A DNA stretch of 64,000 bases from Terrisporobacter glycolicus ATCC 14880 = DSM 1288 (GTDB lineage: Bacteria; Bacillota; Clostridia; Peptostreptococcales; Peptostreptococcaceae): positions 868,001 to 932,000 of the forward strand of contig NZ_CP117523.1 in NCBI RefSeq assembly GCF_036812735.1. The letters run 5' to 3'. Positions 1-8,494 of the stretch are shown piece after piece (position 1 is the first letter of the stretch; every line of letters starts with the position of its first letter). The notes under the pieces were generated by a model. The model saw nothing but the letters and a program-made list of their open reading frames with translations. It had not been told where the DNA came from and searched no databases. The translations under genes were made by a program, and so were the position numbers.

Positions 1-201
1 TTATGTTTGTAATATATATATCATAATTAAATATAATAACATATTTAGCCTTAATTATACTCAAAACTTATAAGAATTTAAAAAAATTATTTTAACATAG
101 TAAAAAAATAAAATAAATATTGCATTAACCTTCAATTGTATTATAAAATTACTTGTGGACTATATTTTACTATGCCAACAACAATAATAAGGAGGAAGAT
201 A

Positions 202-801
202 GTGAGCAAGAAGATACGCCTAGCAACAGTAAAAGATTTAGCGAGAATACAAGAAATATATAGACCTTATGTTGAACAAGAAGATATTGTTGTAAACTCG
301 GAGCATAGAGTACCAACCATGGAGGAATTAGAAGAAAGATTTGCTTTAGTAACTAAAGAATTTCCATGGTTAGTATGTGAAATAGAAGATGTAGTTGTAG
401 CTTATGCATATGCAGGAAAGCCATTTAAAAGAGAAGGGTACAAATGGAATGCAGAAGTTTCAGTATATGCTGATGGGAAATACCATGGAAGAAGATTAGC
501 ATCTGCCCTATATGAAAGTTTATTAGAATTATTAGAGGAACAGGGGTATTACAATGTGTATGCTTGTATATTATCTATAAATGAAAAAAGTATAAAATTC
601 CATGAAAAGTATGGATTTAAAGTGATGAGTATTTTTCCAAATTCAGTGCATAAACATGACAAATGGATGGATGTAATATGGATGAATAAAGTATTACAGG
701 AATTTAAAAATGATGTTAAAAATCCTGTATCGATATGGGATTTAGATAAGGAGCTAGTGGATAATATATTAAATAAAAATGGGGATATAATAAAAGGGTA
801 A
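202..801 (+). CDS. GNAT family N-acetyltransferase (phosphinothricin-acetyltransferase-like)
   Basis: Cytoplasmic acetyl-CoA-dependent N-acetyltransferase; the acceptor is unknown. The protein opens with KKIRLATVKDLARIQEIY and has the GNAT core: a central beta strand followed by the acetyl-CoA loop region KYHGRRLASALYESLL, and a C-terminal NEKSIKFHEKYGFK segment typical of the Pat/phosphinothricin subgroup. The reading frame is open from 136, but I place the start at GTG 202 because GGAGGAAG lies at 191-198 with proper spacing and homology begins there. This gives 199 residues, with a charged C-terminal tail of about 30 residues past the domain. It is a single-gene unit closed by a strong terminator at 844. 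Confidence 0.8.
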   Translation: MSKKIRLATVKDLARIQEIYRPYVEQEDIVVNSEHRVPTMEELEERFALVTKEFPWLVCEIEDVVVAYAYAGKPFKREGYKWNAEVSVYADGKYHGRRLASALYESLLELLEEQGYYNVYACILSINEKSIKFHEKYGFKVMSIFPNSVHKHDKWMDVIWMNKVLQEFKNDVKNPVSIWDLDKELVDNILNKNGDIIKG

Positions 802-843
802 TAATATGGACACCAATCGGTTTATAAAAAAATATATAAAAAT

Positions 844-897
844 AAAGCTATCTTGATGAATGATATGATAATCATTGCAAAAAGATAGCTTTTTTTA
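844..897 (+). terminator. Rho-independent terminator after the GNAT gene
   Basis: The 11-bp stem AAAGCTATCTT (844-854) pairs with AAGATAGCTTT (882-892) and runs into a T tract. Confidence 0.85.
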
Positions 898-1221
898 ATT
901 TTTAATCACTTAACTTGAGCAATGAATCTTTCTAATCATGTACAAGAGCTGTTAAATGGTTAAATTTAACCATTTTAAAAGCAACTCTTTTAGGGAAATT
1001 CAAAAAGATGTATTGTATTATCACAGCTATTTGGGGGAGCTGTGATTCTTATTTTGATATAGATATAATTTCTATTATATTTATAAAAATCCTTCAATGA
1101 TAAAAAAATAAAAAACTTTAAATTTTGGAAATGAATTCTTGGCTTTATTAGTAATAAAAATATGTGCATGTGGAAATCTATAATAAATCTATAATTTCAT
1201 AGAAGAAAAAAGGAGGCAAAA
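898..1221. other. Intergenic region with two strong hairpins, possible small RNA or leader
   Basis: No ORF with a ribosome binding site is seen. A perfect 22-nt palindrome at 954-975 is extended outward by AAGAGCTG (944-951) against CAACTCTT (982-989) with one mismatch. A second hairpin, ATCACAGCT (1020-1028) with AGCTGTGAT (1038-1046), is followed by TCTTATTTT and looks like a terminator. Together 941-1055 could be a small RNA or an attenuated leader. I do not recognise a known riboswitch class. Confidence 0.3.
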
Positions 1222-1419
1222 ATGCGAAAAGTAAATCAAACTAGAAAAGAACTCCATGAAAGTGATATAAACAACTTTGTAAATCATGCAAGAAATTTTG
1301 AAGAATTAACTGATTTAATAGAGGATGAGAATGAAAAAGTAAGTAAAAAAATAAAGAAAGAAGGAAATTTTAAATTACCTTCTTATGAAGAAGTTCATTA
1401 TAGTAATGACAAATTTTAA
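1222..1419 (+). CDS. Small hypothetical charged protein (65 aa)
   Basis: Unrecognised. It has a good AGGAGG ribosome binding site at 1211-1216, an ATG start, and a terminator directly after the stop, so it is very probably a real monocistronic gene. The product is highly charged (Glu/Lys/Asn-rich) with no membrane segment, signal peptide or cysteines, and it is predicted to be soluble and largely helical. Nothing in the neighbours (GNAT enzyme, uridine kinase) suggests a function. Confidence 0.6.
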   Translation: MRKVNQTRKELHESDINNFVNHARNFEELTDLIEDENEKVSKKIKKEGNFKLPSYEEVHYSNDKF

Positions 1420-1420
1420 T

Positions 1421-1460
1421 ACAAAAAACTACTGGATAAATAATTCCAGTAGTTTTTTGT
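1421..1460 (+). terminator. Strong terminator (possibly bidirectional)
   Basis: The perfect 15-bp stem ACAAAAAACTACTGG (1421-1435) pairs with CCAGTAGTTTTTTGT (1446-1460), with A and T runs on opposite arms. Confidence 0.85.
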
Positions 1461-1770
1461 ATTATAAATTATAATATATATTTACGTGTAAAAAAATGGT
1501 AAAAAAATATGCGATTATGTTATAATAAGTTGGAATAATGACTATTAATGTACAAATAAACTTAAAATGTTAAAATGGTTTGATAAAAATTTATAAGATA
1601 CATAACATAAAATATAGTGAGATTATTTGTATAATTGAAATTATATGGTTATTTTTCCCATGTTAATTATCCATAAAAATATGATAAAATATTTCAGATA
1701 TAGATAATTAACGGACTTTTACGGCTGGGTAAAAGTAAGTGTAAAAATATATGAGTAGGTGGAAGATAAT
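1461..1770. other. Upstream region of uridine kinase with a small hairpin
   Basis: AT-rich and without a credible ORF. It holds an 8-bp hairpin, ACTTTTAC (1715-1722) with GTAAAAGT (1729-1736) around a GGCTGG loop, about 35 nt before the udk start. No T tract follows, so this is not a terminator; it may lie in the mRNA leader. Several TTGATA/TATAAT-like boxes occur but none is convincing in such AT-rich DNA. Confidence 0.3.
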
Positions 1771-2385
1771 ATGAAACAAGTGAGTGTTGTTGGTATAGCA
1801 GGTGGGACTGCATCAGGAAAATCAACTATAGTAAATTATATTAAAGAGTTTTTCAAGGATGATATAGAGTTAATTTGTCATGATAGTTACTACAAAGCAA
1901 ATGATGATAAAACTCTTGAAGAAAGAAAAAATTTAAACTACGATCATCCATCATCTTTTGAAACAAAAAGAATGATAGAAGACATAAAAAAGTTAAAAGC
2001 AGGAAATGAAATAGAAGTTCCTGTTTATGATTACACTAAACATACTAGAGCTAAAGAAACAGTGCTTGCTCACCCTAAAAAAGTTATTATAGTAGAAGGA
2101 ATATTAATATTTGAAGATCCAGAACTTAGAGACCTTATGGATATAAAGGTATTTGTTGATACAGACGCAGATGAACGTTTAATGCGTCGTATACTAAGAG
2201 ATACAAAAGAAAGAGGAAGAAGTGTTGAGTCAGTATTATCACAATATGTTAATACGGTAAAACCAATGCATGAACAATTTGTAGAGCCTTCTAAAAAGCA
2301 TGCAGATATAATAATACCAAGAGGTGGAGAGAATACTACAGGTATACATATCCTACAAGAACATTTAAAATTAATATTAGGATAA
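1771..2385 (+). CDS. udk: Uridine kinase
   Basis: Phosphorylates uridine and cytidine to UMP and CMP in pyrimidine salvage, in the cytoplasm. The P-loop GGTASGKST is at residues 11-19. HDSYYK, NYDHPSSFET and the lid region RRILRDTKERGRS are the family landmarks. At 204 aa it matches the normal Udk length. A GTG at 1759 is in frame, but it lies inside the Shine-Dalgarno site AGGTGGA (1757-1763), so ATG 1771 is the start. The gene is transcribed alone and ends at a terminator at 2391. Confidence 0.95.
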   Translation: MKQVSVVGIAGGTASGKSTIVNYIKEFFKDDIELICHDSYYKANDDKTLEERKNLNYDHPSSFETKRMIEDIKKLKAGNEIEVPVYDYTKHTRAKETVLAHPKKVIIVEGILIFEDPELRDLMDIKVFVDTDADERLMRRILRDTKERGRSVESVLSQYVNTVKPMHEQFVEPSKKHADIIIPRGGENTTGIHILQEHLKLILG

Positions 2386-2390
2386 TTACT

Positions 2391-2428
2391 AAAAGCAGTT
2401 TATTATGAATTTAATAAGCTGCTTTTTT
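2391..2428 (+). terminator. Terminator after udk
   Basis: The stem AAAAGCAG...CTGCTTTT, extended by TTATTA/TAATAA, is followed by T residues. Confidence 0.8.
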
Positions 2429-2545
2429 ATATTTCCTTAACAAATTGTAATCATAACTTCATAGGAATCATTTTCTATTTGTAATATAATGAAAATGACT
2501 TGATAACTTTGAAGTACTTAATTTATTTTGAAAGGGGGAAATTTA

Positions 2546-3037
2546 ATGAAATATGAAAAGTTAAGCAAAAAATCTATAAATTGTATGTTTGTAGCTTCAT
2601 TAGTACAATTTTTAGTGAGTAGTAGTATTTTATTTGTGATTTGGCTTATATTTGGGCATCATTTTCCACAAATTATTGTAAATATTATGGCAGGGTTAGT
2701 CTTATTAGATTTTTTATATCTAATAGTATCACCCAAAATAAGATACGAAAGATATAGATATTCTATTACAGAAGACGCCATTGATGTTAAAGAAGGATTT
2801 ATATTTATAGAAAGAAATATAGTTCCAATAGAAAGACTTCACAAAATAGCCATAGAAAAAGGACCTATTGATAGAATGTTTAAACTGTCAAAAGTGATTG
2901 TAACTACAGCTGGTGGAGATGTTACAATTAGGTTTTTAGAAGATGAAAAGTCTGAATTTATAGCAGATACTCTTAAGAAAAAAATAAATGAAGTAGCTAT
3001 AGAGTCAAGATTAAACAAACAAGACAATTTATTATAA
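2546..3037 (+). CDS. Membrane protein with bacterial PH domain (YdbS-like)
   Basis: 163-residue membrane protein. Two hydrophobic segments near the N-terminus (about residues 15-38 and 43-62) are followed by a cytoplasmic bacterial pleckstrin-like (DUF304/bPH2) domain with the typical strand IRYERYRYSITEDAIDVKEGF and the IVPIERL motif. YdbS-like and YdbT-like proteins occur as pairs; the Bacillus pair is linked to resistance to the bacteriocin of a competitor. The frame is open from TTG 2528, but that codon precedes the ribosome binding site GGGGGA, so ATG 2546 is the start. It is coupled to the next gene, 14 bp away. Confidence 0.8.
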   Translation: MKYEKLSKKSINCMFVASLVQFLVSSSILFVIWLIFGHHFPQIIVNIMAGLVLLDFLYLIVSPKIRYERYRYSITEDAIDVKEGFIFIERNIVPIERLHKIAIEKGPIDRMFKLSKVIVTTAGGDVTIRFLEDEKSEFIADTLKKKINEVAIESRLNKQDNLL

Positions 3038-3051
3038 GGGGGGTGACATTT

Positions 3052-4539
3052 ATGAGTGAACAAAAATTTAGGTGTCATCCAAGTATTATTATTGAAAAAA
3101 CATGTGGAGTTATTATAGCATTGTTTTTTATATTTTTTAGAAACTTAGATGATTTAGAAGAAATGGCAAGAAAAGGATTTAGCAGTAGAAACGTATTAAT
3201 TTTAGGCATTATTCTGGGCGTCCTAATTCTAATTTTAATTTATAATATTATGGTTTGGGCTAAAACTTTTATAAGCATAGAAGAAAATACAATAGTTATT
3301 CAAAGGAATACAATTAATTCAAAGGAGAATACATTTGGAATCAGAAATATATCTAATGTAAACTTGGAGCAAAATATCTTTGAAAGAATAATTGGAACTT
3401 ATAAAATAAAAATTGATACGGATAGCTTATCTACAGCCAATTCAACAGATATAGAAATTGTACTTTCGAAAAAGCATGCTTATGATTTCAAAAATAAAGT
3501 TTTATCTCTTATGAATAATGAAAAATTAAAGAATGTACAGAGAGATGAAAATAATATAAGTATTAACACATCAGGAGATGAGATATATTTTGGTGATGAA
3601 AATATAAAGTATGACATAGTTTATTCTGTAAATGATGTATTAAAGCATTGTTTTTATAATTTATCATTATTTGGACTTATATTTAACTTAGCGATTATAG
3701 GATTTGTAGCATTTGCTTCAGTTAGATTTGATGGAGCCAAAGGCTTTTTTGCATTGGGGATAGTATTAATTACTTCTTGTTTTTCCATATTCAAATTCTT
3801 TTTTGGCGATTTAATTAAATATTATAATTTTTCAATTAAACGTGAAAAAGACAAGCTTTACATAAGTTATGGTTTATTAAAAATAAAAAAATTTGCTGTG
3901 CCAATAAGTAGAATTAACGCTTTAAATGTTAAACAATCTTACATATCTAGGGTATTTAAAAGATATCAAAGTGATATAGTAACTATTGGTGTAGGAGATG
4001 ATGATTCTGAAGGATCTCAAATCTTATTATCTAGTAATAAAGAAGATTTTATAAAAAATATGAAAATTTTAATTCCAGAATTAAATTTGGAGGAATACTT
4101 AAACTTGGAAAAAGAATCTAAAAATCATCATATAATAAAAATTATTGATATTATACTTGGAACAATATTTTCTTCTGTGATTTTATATTGTATATATAAG
4201 TTTGATATAGGTATTTCACCATTAATATTTGTGGGAATTGACTTTGTAATATTTTTAATTTTAGTATTATTTTATTATATGTCCTATATAACTCGTGGTC
4301 TTTATATAGGCAATGACAATATGGCAATGTCCTGGGGTATTTTTGCTAAAAAAATTAGTATTATTAAATATGAAAAAGTACAATATATGGATGTTAAAGA
4401 AGGTCCTATAAGTAGTAAGTTGGGTCTGTGTAGTGGTGAACTTCATATTTTAGCTAGTTTTGGTAATAATATAAGGACATTAGGATACTATAACAATAGT
4501 TTCTTTGAAAAATTGAAAGAGAAAATTTTGTTTAATTAA
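3052..4539 (+). CDS. Membrane protein with tandem bacterial PH domains (YdbT-like)
   Basis: 495 residues. The family layout is several membrane helix pairs, each followed by a DUF304/bPH2 domain. Here hydrophobic pairs lie near residues 15-65, 200-250 and 360-410. Each is followed by a beta-rich segment carrying an RINALN- or KYEKVQYM-type motif that parallels IERLHK in its neighbour. It probably works in the envelope together with the YdbS-like partner. GTG 3043 is in frame but overlaps the GGGGGG ribosome binding site (3038-3043), so ATG 3052 is preferred. The two-gene operon ends at a terminator at 4541. Confidence 0.8.
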   Translation: MSEQKFRCHPSIIIEKTCGVIIALFFIFFRNLDDLEEMARKGFSSRNVLILGIILGVLILILIYNIMVWAKTFISIEENTIVIQRNTINSKENTFGIRNISNVNLEQNIFERIIGTYKIKIDTDSLSTANSTDIEIVLSKKHAYDFKNKVLSLMNNEKLKNVQRDENNISINTSGDEIYFGDENIKYDIVYSVNDVLKHCFYNLSLFGLIFNLAIIGFVAFASVRFDGAKGFFALGIVLITSCFSIFKFFFGDLIKYYNFSIKREKDKLYISYGLLKIKKFAVPISRINALNVKQSYISRVFKRYQSDIVTIGVGDDDSEGSQILLSSNKEDFIKNMKILIPELNLEEYLNLEKESKNHHIIKIIDIILGTIFSSVILYCIYKFDIGISPLIFVGIDFVIFLILVLFYYMSYITRGLYIGNDNMAMSWGIFAKKISIIKYEKVQYMDVKEGPISSKLGLCSGELHILASFGNNIRTLGYYNNSFFEKLKEKILFN

Positions 4540-4540
4540 T

Positions 4541-4583
4541 AAAAAGAGTTACAACACAAATTTTGTGTAGTAACTCTTTTTTT
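4541..4583 (+). terminator. Terminator after the PH-domain gene pair
   Basis: The long stem AAAAAGAGTTAC (4541-4552) pairs with GTAACTCTTTTT, with an inner ACACAAA/TTTGTGT stem and a terminal T run. Confidence 0.85.
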
Positions 4584-4584
4584 C

Positions 4585-4629
4585 TGTCAGAAGTTTGTCA
4601 TAAGTAAAAGGTATTATGTAAGTATAAAA
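4585..4629 (+). promoter_or_regulatory. Candidate response-regulator operator and promoter, copy 1
   Basis: The direct repeat TGTCA-N6-TGTCA (4585-4589, 4596-4600) has an 11-bp period, as expected for a tandem OmpR-family dimer. It is followed at fixed distance by TATTATGTAAGTATA (4612-4626). The same arrangement, with nearly the same bases, occurs before the second permease gene at 10259-10301. The likely regulator is the OmpR-type protein encoded at 8495 within this operon. Confidence 0.55.
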
Positions 4630-4650
4630 TTTATGTGGAGGTAAATAGCT

Positions 4651-5130
4651 ATGAGAATAAAAAACAAAATCATTGTAGTCTTATTAATATTAATATCAAT
4701 TTTTCTTTGTTTTAACTTATACATTAATTATCATAAAAAGGTAACTAAGATTGATAAATATTTTAATAATGCTACTATTGTTGAAGATAATAGACTGGTA
4801 GACAATGTAGATATAAAGATTAAAGGTAATTTATCTGATACGCACTTTATATATAGATACTTACAATTTAGCAAAGAGTTAAAAGGTACTGTCAGCATAG
4901 GAGGTAAAATGTATTATGTGAGAGCCTCTAGTGTAGCAAAAGATGGAATTATACAAGGAATACTAACAAAAGAAAAAGATGAGCTTATATCTGATTATGA
5001 AATTAGTTTTTCGAAAAATTTAGATAAAATTTGCATTTATAAAGGCAATTATATAATTTCGGCTCCAGCAAAATCATTAGACGAAGCTATAAATGTTTAT
5101 AAATCAATTGTAGACATACCTATAAATTAA
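4651..5130 (+). CDS. Hypothetical protein with N-terminal membrane anchor
   Basis: 159 residues, family not recognised. A single hydrophobic stretch at residues 7-27 (signal anchor, no lipobox cysteine) is followed by a soluble extracytoplasmic domain of about 130 residues with alternating strands. It is the first gene of the ABC/two-component operon, 80 bp before the ATPase gene. By position it may be an accessory sensor or ligand-binding protein for the transporter, but no motif supports that directly. It has a GGAGG ribosome binding site and lies just downstream of the conserved TGTCA operator. Confidence 0.65.
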   Translation: MRIKNKIIVVLLILISIFLCFNLYINYHKKVTKIDKYFNNATIVEDNRLVDNVDIKIKGNLSDTHFIYRYLQFSKELKGTVSIGGKMYYVRASSVAKDGIIQGILTKEKDELISDYEISFSKNLDKICIYKGNYIISAPAKSLDEAINVYKSIVDIPIN

Positions 5131-5210
5131 ATATTTATATTTATATCAGAGGATCGTAATAAGTGTTTATTAATATATAAAATATAAAAATAAATTAAGA
5201 GGTGGATAAA

Positions 5211-5885
5211 ATGAGTATATTAAAAGGGATAAATTTAGTTAAGATATATGGACAGGAACCAAATATAGTAAAGGCATTAGATCATGTAAATATTGAGATA
5301 AATGAGGGGGAGTTTGTTGCTATAATTGGAACATCAGGAAGTGGAAAATCTACACTGTTAAATATGTTAGGCGGCTTAGATAGGTTAACTGAAGGAAACG
5401 TAATTATAAATAATAAAAAATTAAGTGAAATGAACGATGAAGAAGTAACTATTTTTAGAAGAAGAAATATAGGTTTTATTTTTCAAAATTATAACTTAGT
5501 GCCTATACTAAATGTTTATGAAAACATAGTTCTTCCTATAGAATTAGATGGCGTAAAAATAGATACAGAGTACGTTGATTCAATAATAAGTACTTTAGGA
5601 TTAAGTGATAAATTGACAAATATGCCTAATAACTTATCAGGGGGGCAACAGCAACGTGTGGCAATAGCAAGAGCACTAGCTACTAAACCAGCTATAATTT
5701 TAGCAGATGAGCCTACTGGAAATCTTGATAGTAAAACAGGAATGGATGTAATAGGTCTTCTTAAAATGACTAGTCAAAAATTCAATCAAACAATGGTAAT
5801 GATAACTCACAACGAAGAGATATCACAATTAGCTGATAGAGTTATAAGAATTGAAGATGGTAAGGTGGCTAGAGGTGATAAATAA
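5211..5885 (+). CDS. ABC transporter ATP-binding protein (MacB/BceA/LolD type)
   Basis: 224-residue ATPase that powers an FtsX-type permease. Walker [11 protein letters not shown]-loop FIFQNYNL, signature [15 protein letters not shown] and Walker [13 protein letters not shown] are all intact, as is the H-loop (MITHNEE). The TGNLD after Walker B marks the MacB/LolD/BceA group. A GTG at 5202 lies inside the ribosome binding site AAGAGGTGG, so ATG 5211 is the start. Its stop overlaps the permease ATG by one base (TAATG), so the two are translationally coupled. It is probably also the only ATPase available to the second permease downstream. Confidence 0.9.
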   Translation: MSILKGINLVKIYGQEPNIVKALDHVNIEINEGEFVAIIGTSGSGKSTLLNMLGGLDRLTEGNVIINNKKLSEMNDEEVTIFRRRNIGFIFQNYNLVPILNVYENIVLPIELDGVKIDTEYVDSIISTLGLSDKLTNMPNNLSGGQQQRVAIARALATKPAIILADEPTGNLDSKTGMDVIGLLKMTSQKFNQTMVMITHNEEISQLADRVIRIEDGKVARGDK

Positions 5886-8404
5886 TGAAAATAGAAAACA
5901 ATAATAAAAATATAATAAAGAGAATTACAAAATCATCTCTTAAATCTAATAAGACTAAAAATATTTTCGTAGTAGTAGCAATTATTTTAACTACTTTTAT
6001 GATATCTTCTGTATTTACTTTAGGAATGAGTTTTGCAAAAAACTACGCAACAATGAATTTAAGAGATCAAGGAACAACAGCAAGTACTTTTTTACCAAAT
6101 CCAACAAATGAACAGATAAAAGAAATTATAGGTTTAGATGTATCTAAAAATATTGGCAAGGAAATAAATGCAGGTATTGTAAGTTCAAAAGAATTAAGTA
6201 AAATTAAAACTACTATATCACTTAAATACTTAGATAAAACAAACTGGAAAAAACAACTGAGTCCCTGTATAAGCCATATAGAAGGAGATTATCCTACTAA
6301 AGAAAATGAAATTATGATATCTAAAATATCATTAAAGTTTTTAGACAAAGAAAATGCTAAAATAGGAGATAAAATAAAAATTCCTTGTGATATAAGTGGA
6401 AAAATAAGTGAAAAGGAATTTGTAATAAGTGGATATTTCACTTCTTATGCTTATATTCAAGATAGTGGAGAAATATTTGTATCAGAAAGTTTTATAAAAG
6501 ATAACAATTTGTCTTTAGAAAAAAATGGGCAACTTTTAATTACTTTGGAAAAAAATAAAAAAAATCAGGCACCAGAACTTTTAAAAAAAGAAGTATCTTT
6601 AAAGAAAAATCAAAAATTTGAATATAACTATGATGTGGAGCAAGACTCAGAAAGTATAATGATGGCATCTGTAAGTATTATAGCTATTATAGGTGGATTT
6701 ATAGTCCTTAGTGGATATTTACTTATTTACAACATTTTATATATAGCAGTTACTAAAAATATTCAGTTCTATGGATTACTTAAAACTATAGGAACATCGC
6801 CAAAACAAATTAAAAAAATAGTAAGAGGTCAAGGTCTTAGATTAGCAGCCATAGGTATACCAATAGGAGTAATTTTATCAGTAATAGTTTCTTATTTAAT
6901 TGTGCCATCGGCTATTGAAGGAATGAGTAGTGGAACTTATTATGCTCCTATGATGCCAAGTGAGATATATTTCACTCCACTAGTTTTTGTGGGAACCATA
7001 TTATTTGCACTAATTACAATATTAATAAGTTGCAAAAAACCTGCTAAAATTGCTAGTAGTATTTCACCAATAGAAGCTATGAAATTTAGCGGTAAAAAAT
7101 CAAAAAAAGAAAAGAAAAATAGAAACTCTACTAATGGTGGAAAACTTTATAAAATGGCTTGGTACAATGTTTTTAGAGATAAAAAACGCGCAATACTAGT
7201 TTTTTTATCTTTATTTATGGGGATTATGACATATTTAAGTGTAAATACTTTTATGAATAGTGTTAGTTTAGAAAATTATGCCAATAGATATTTACCTAAT
7301 GATTTTGAAATACAAAATTATTATGATGACAATTCAACTTTAGATAATAAAGTTATAGAGGAAATAAAAACTATAAAAGGTGTTAATTCTGTAGAAATTT
7401 TAGCATCTTCATCTATACAAATGGACATGAATAAAAAAGTGCTTATGCCTGCTTTAGAAAGAGGATATAGCATGCATGGGGGAGACATAGACGAATTAGA
7501 CAAGTATTTAAAAGATATAGAAAAAGATCCTAGTAAATTAGCACCAATGGTAGTTGGGTTAGAGGATAAAACAATAGAAAGGTATAACGATGCAATTAAT
7601 AAAAAAATAGATATAGAAGATTTCAAAAAAGGAGATTTAGCTCTAATTGATGGATTTTATTACAATGATGAAGAAAAACTAGATTTCTCAAAAGAAAAAA
7701 TAACTTTTAGAAATACTAAAGAACATAAATCCAAGGAAATAAATATAGAGCTAATGCCAGATGAAAATGCAATTTTATCCATAGGTTCAAGTCAAACTGG
7801 TATGCCAGTAATATATGTTAGTTCTTCTACTTTAAATAAATTGACTAAAAATACTAGAAATCATTTAGTATATGTTGACGTGGCAGATAACTATGACAGT
7901 GAAGTAAAAAGTAAATTAAAAACATTAGCCAGTAAAAATCGTTTCCATCTTACATCTAAAACAGATACTATGAATGATTTTAAGAAAAGTTCTATGATGA
8001 TGAATTTGGTAGGTGGTGGAATTGCCATAATTTTAATAATTATAGGTCTATTAAACTTCATTAATGTTATGGTTACTAATGTAAATGTAAGATTAAAAGA
8101 ACTTGCCATAATGGAAAGTATAGGCATGACTAAAAAACAAATTATAAAGATGTTAACTTTAGAAGGTGCATATTATGCCGGAATAACTACTTTAACCACA
8201 TGTACCTTAGGCATGGGAGTAGTGTATTTTATTGCACAAATTACAAAACAAATTGCTGATTATGCAGAATTTGTTTTTCCTACTGTGCCTTTGGTTTCCC
8301 TGATTACATTAATATTTGCAGTTTGCTTAATAATTCCAAGTGTAGTCTACAAATACAGTAGCAAAGCAAGTGTAACAGAAAGATTAAGAGAAATAGAGAA
8401 TTAG
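5885..8404 (+). CDS. FtsX-family ABC transporter permease, peptide-stress type
   Basis: 839 residues with two FtsX modules. One helix (about 27-50) precedes an extracytoplasmic domain (about 55-260), then three helices (about 265-390). The second half repeats this: a helix near 436-456, an extracytoplasmic domain to about 690, then three helices ending near 830. The cytoplasmic motifs GLLKTIGTSPKQIKKIV and AIMESIGMTKKQIIKM are the paired coupling helices of this family. Such permeases with a linked two-component system usually sense or remove antimicrobial peptides. It is about 45 percent identical by eye to the permease at 10337. Confidence 0.85.
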   Translation: MKIENNNKNIIKRITKSSLKSNKTKNIFVVVAIILTTFMISSVFTLGMSFAKNYATMNLRDQGTTASTFLPNPTNEQIKEIIGLDVSKNIGKEINAGIVSSKELSKIKTTISLKYLDKTNWKKQLSPCISHIEGDYPTKENEIMISKISLKFLDKENAKIGDKIKIPCDISGKISEKEFVISGYFTSYAYIQDSGEIFVSESFIKDNNLSLEKNGQLLITLEKNKKNQAPELLKKEVSLKKNQKFEYNYDVEQDSESIMMASVSIIAIIGGFIVLSGYLLIYNILYIAVTKNIQFYGLLKTIGTSPKQIKKIVRGQGLRLAAIGIPIGVILSVIVSYLIVPSAIEGMSSGTYYAPMMPSEIYFTPLVFVGTILFALITILISCKKPAKIASSISPIEAMKFSGKKSKKEKKNRNSTNGGKLYKMAWYNVFRDKKRAILVFLSLFMGIMTYLSVNTFMNSVSLENYANRYLPNDFEIQNYYDDNSTLDNKVIEEIKTIKGVNSVEILASSSIQMDMNKKVLMPALERGYSMHGGDIDELDKYLKDIEKDPSKLAPMVVGLEDKTIERYNDAINKKIDIEDFKKGDLALIDGFYYNDEEKLDFSKEKITFRNTKEHKSKEINIELMPDENAILSIGSSQTGMPVIYVSSSTLNKLTKNTRNHLVYVDVADNYDSEVKSKLKTLASKNRFHLTSKTDTMNDFKKSSMMMNLVGGGIAIILIIIGLLNFINVMVTNVNVRLKELAIMESIGMTKKQIIKMLTLEGAYYAGITTLTTCTLGMGVVYFIAQITKQIADYAEFVFPTVPLVSLITLIFAVCLIIPSVVYKYSSKASVTERLREIEN

Positions 8405-8414
8405 AAAATAAGAA

Positions 8415-8456
8415 ATAAGCAATAGTGGTAGGTATGAAAAATCTACCACTATTGCT
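8415..8456 (+). other. 14-bp hairpin between permease and response-regulator genes
   Basis: AGCAATAGTGGTAG pairs with CTACCACTATTGCT around a short A-rich loop. No T tract follows, so it may act as an mRNA-stability or attenuation element separating expression of transporter and regulator genes. Confidence 0.6.
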
Positions 8457-8494
8457 ATAATTAGATAGGACATTTGATTAAAGGGGTGATTATT

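Noticed and set aside
954-975. Palindrome as a simple operator site
   Set aside because: It is nested in a longer RNA-type stem and far from any start codon, so a structured RNA is as likely; no operator call was made.
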